Positions 13,918-13,922 of a DNA stretch of 13,922 bases are shown here, piece by piece. This stretch comes from Flavobacteriales bacterium UBA4474. Its GTDB lineage: Bacteria > Bacteroidota > Bacteroidia > Flavobacteriales_D > Sanyastnellaceae. Each line of letters opens with the position of its first letter. Positions within the stretch are counted from its first letter, which is position 1. The notes beneath the pieces were generated by a model. It did not search any database, was not told the origin of the DNA, and was given only the letters and a program-made list of their open reading frames with translations. The position numbers and the translations under genes are program-made. Where the stretch lies: positions 1 to 13,922 of the forward strand of contig DGOE01000109.1 of assembly GCA_002389295.1 (NCBI GenBank), read 5' to 3'.

Positions 13918-13922
13918 CACCG

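Noticed and set aside
1..13922. CRISPR array, insertion sequence, prophage or defence genes
   Set aside because: No spaced repeats, transposase, integrase or recognisable immune gene was found on either strand.

Overview
The window comes from a moderately GC-rich member of the Bacteroidota. Four things point there: a fused lpxC/fabZ gene lying between lpxD and lpxA, a secreted protein with a C-terminal type IX secretion (T9SS) sorting domain, a DUF4301 protein, and a tRNA gene preceded by a TAnnTTTG -7 element with no encoded CCA. A Flavobacteriales-like lineage is plausible, but the sequence alone does not settle it.

Left edge (1-600): the 5' end of a leftward gene for a signal-peptide-bearing surface protein runs off the window. 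Behind it lies an AT-rich stretch (about 42% GC by hand count over 361-540) with one short doubtful ORF. A tRNA-Phe(GAA) gene follows at 601-673, then a perfect 11-bp UUCG-loop hairpin.

Rightward block (727-5820): aroB (shikimate pathway), lpxD, lpxC/fabZ, lpxA and an ABC ATPase. Gaps are 49 and 19 nt, then overlaps of 4 nt and 1 nt, so this looks like one transcription unit. It supplies UDP-GlcNAc acylation, deacetylation and N-acylation for lipid A, plus the fatty-acid dehydratase that competes for the same 3-hydroxyacyl-ACP. A hairpin overlaps the stop codon of the ATPase gene and probably ends the unit.

Middle (5924-7231): a monocistronic gene for a T9SS cargo with two diverged copies of a three-cysteine domain, bounded by terminator-like hairpins on both sides.

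Right half: leftward genes for an HPt phosphotransfer protein and a DUF4301 protein (9189 to 7291), diverging from a rightward galE (9265-10293). galE converges, with only 4 nt between stop codons, on a leftward unit asnS - rpoN - PAP2-like membrane protein (13833 to 10298).

Most of the content is conserved housekeeping and envelope biosynthesis. I see no CRISPR array, insertion sequence, prophage, toxin-antitoxin pair or defence cluster. The points most worth a second look are the duplicated T9SS cargo, the tRNA-Phe/hairpin/aroB arrangement, the His-to-Gln change in LpxA, the orphan HPt and ABC ATPase proteins, and the AT-rich remnant beside the tRNA.
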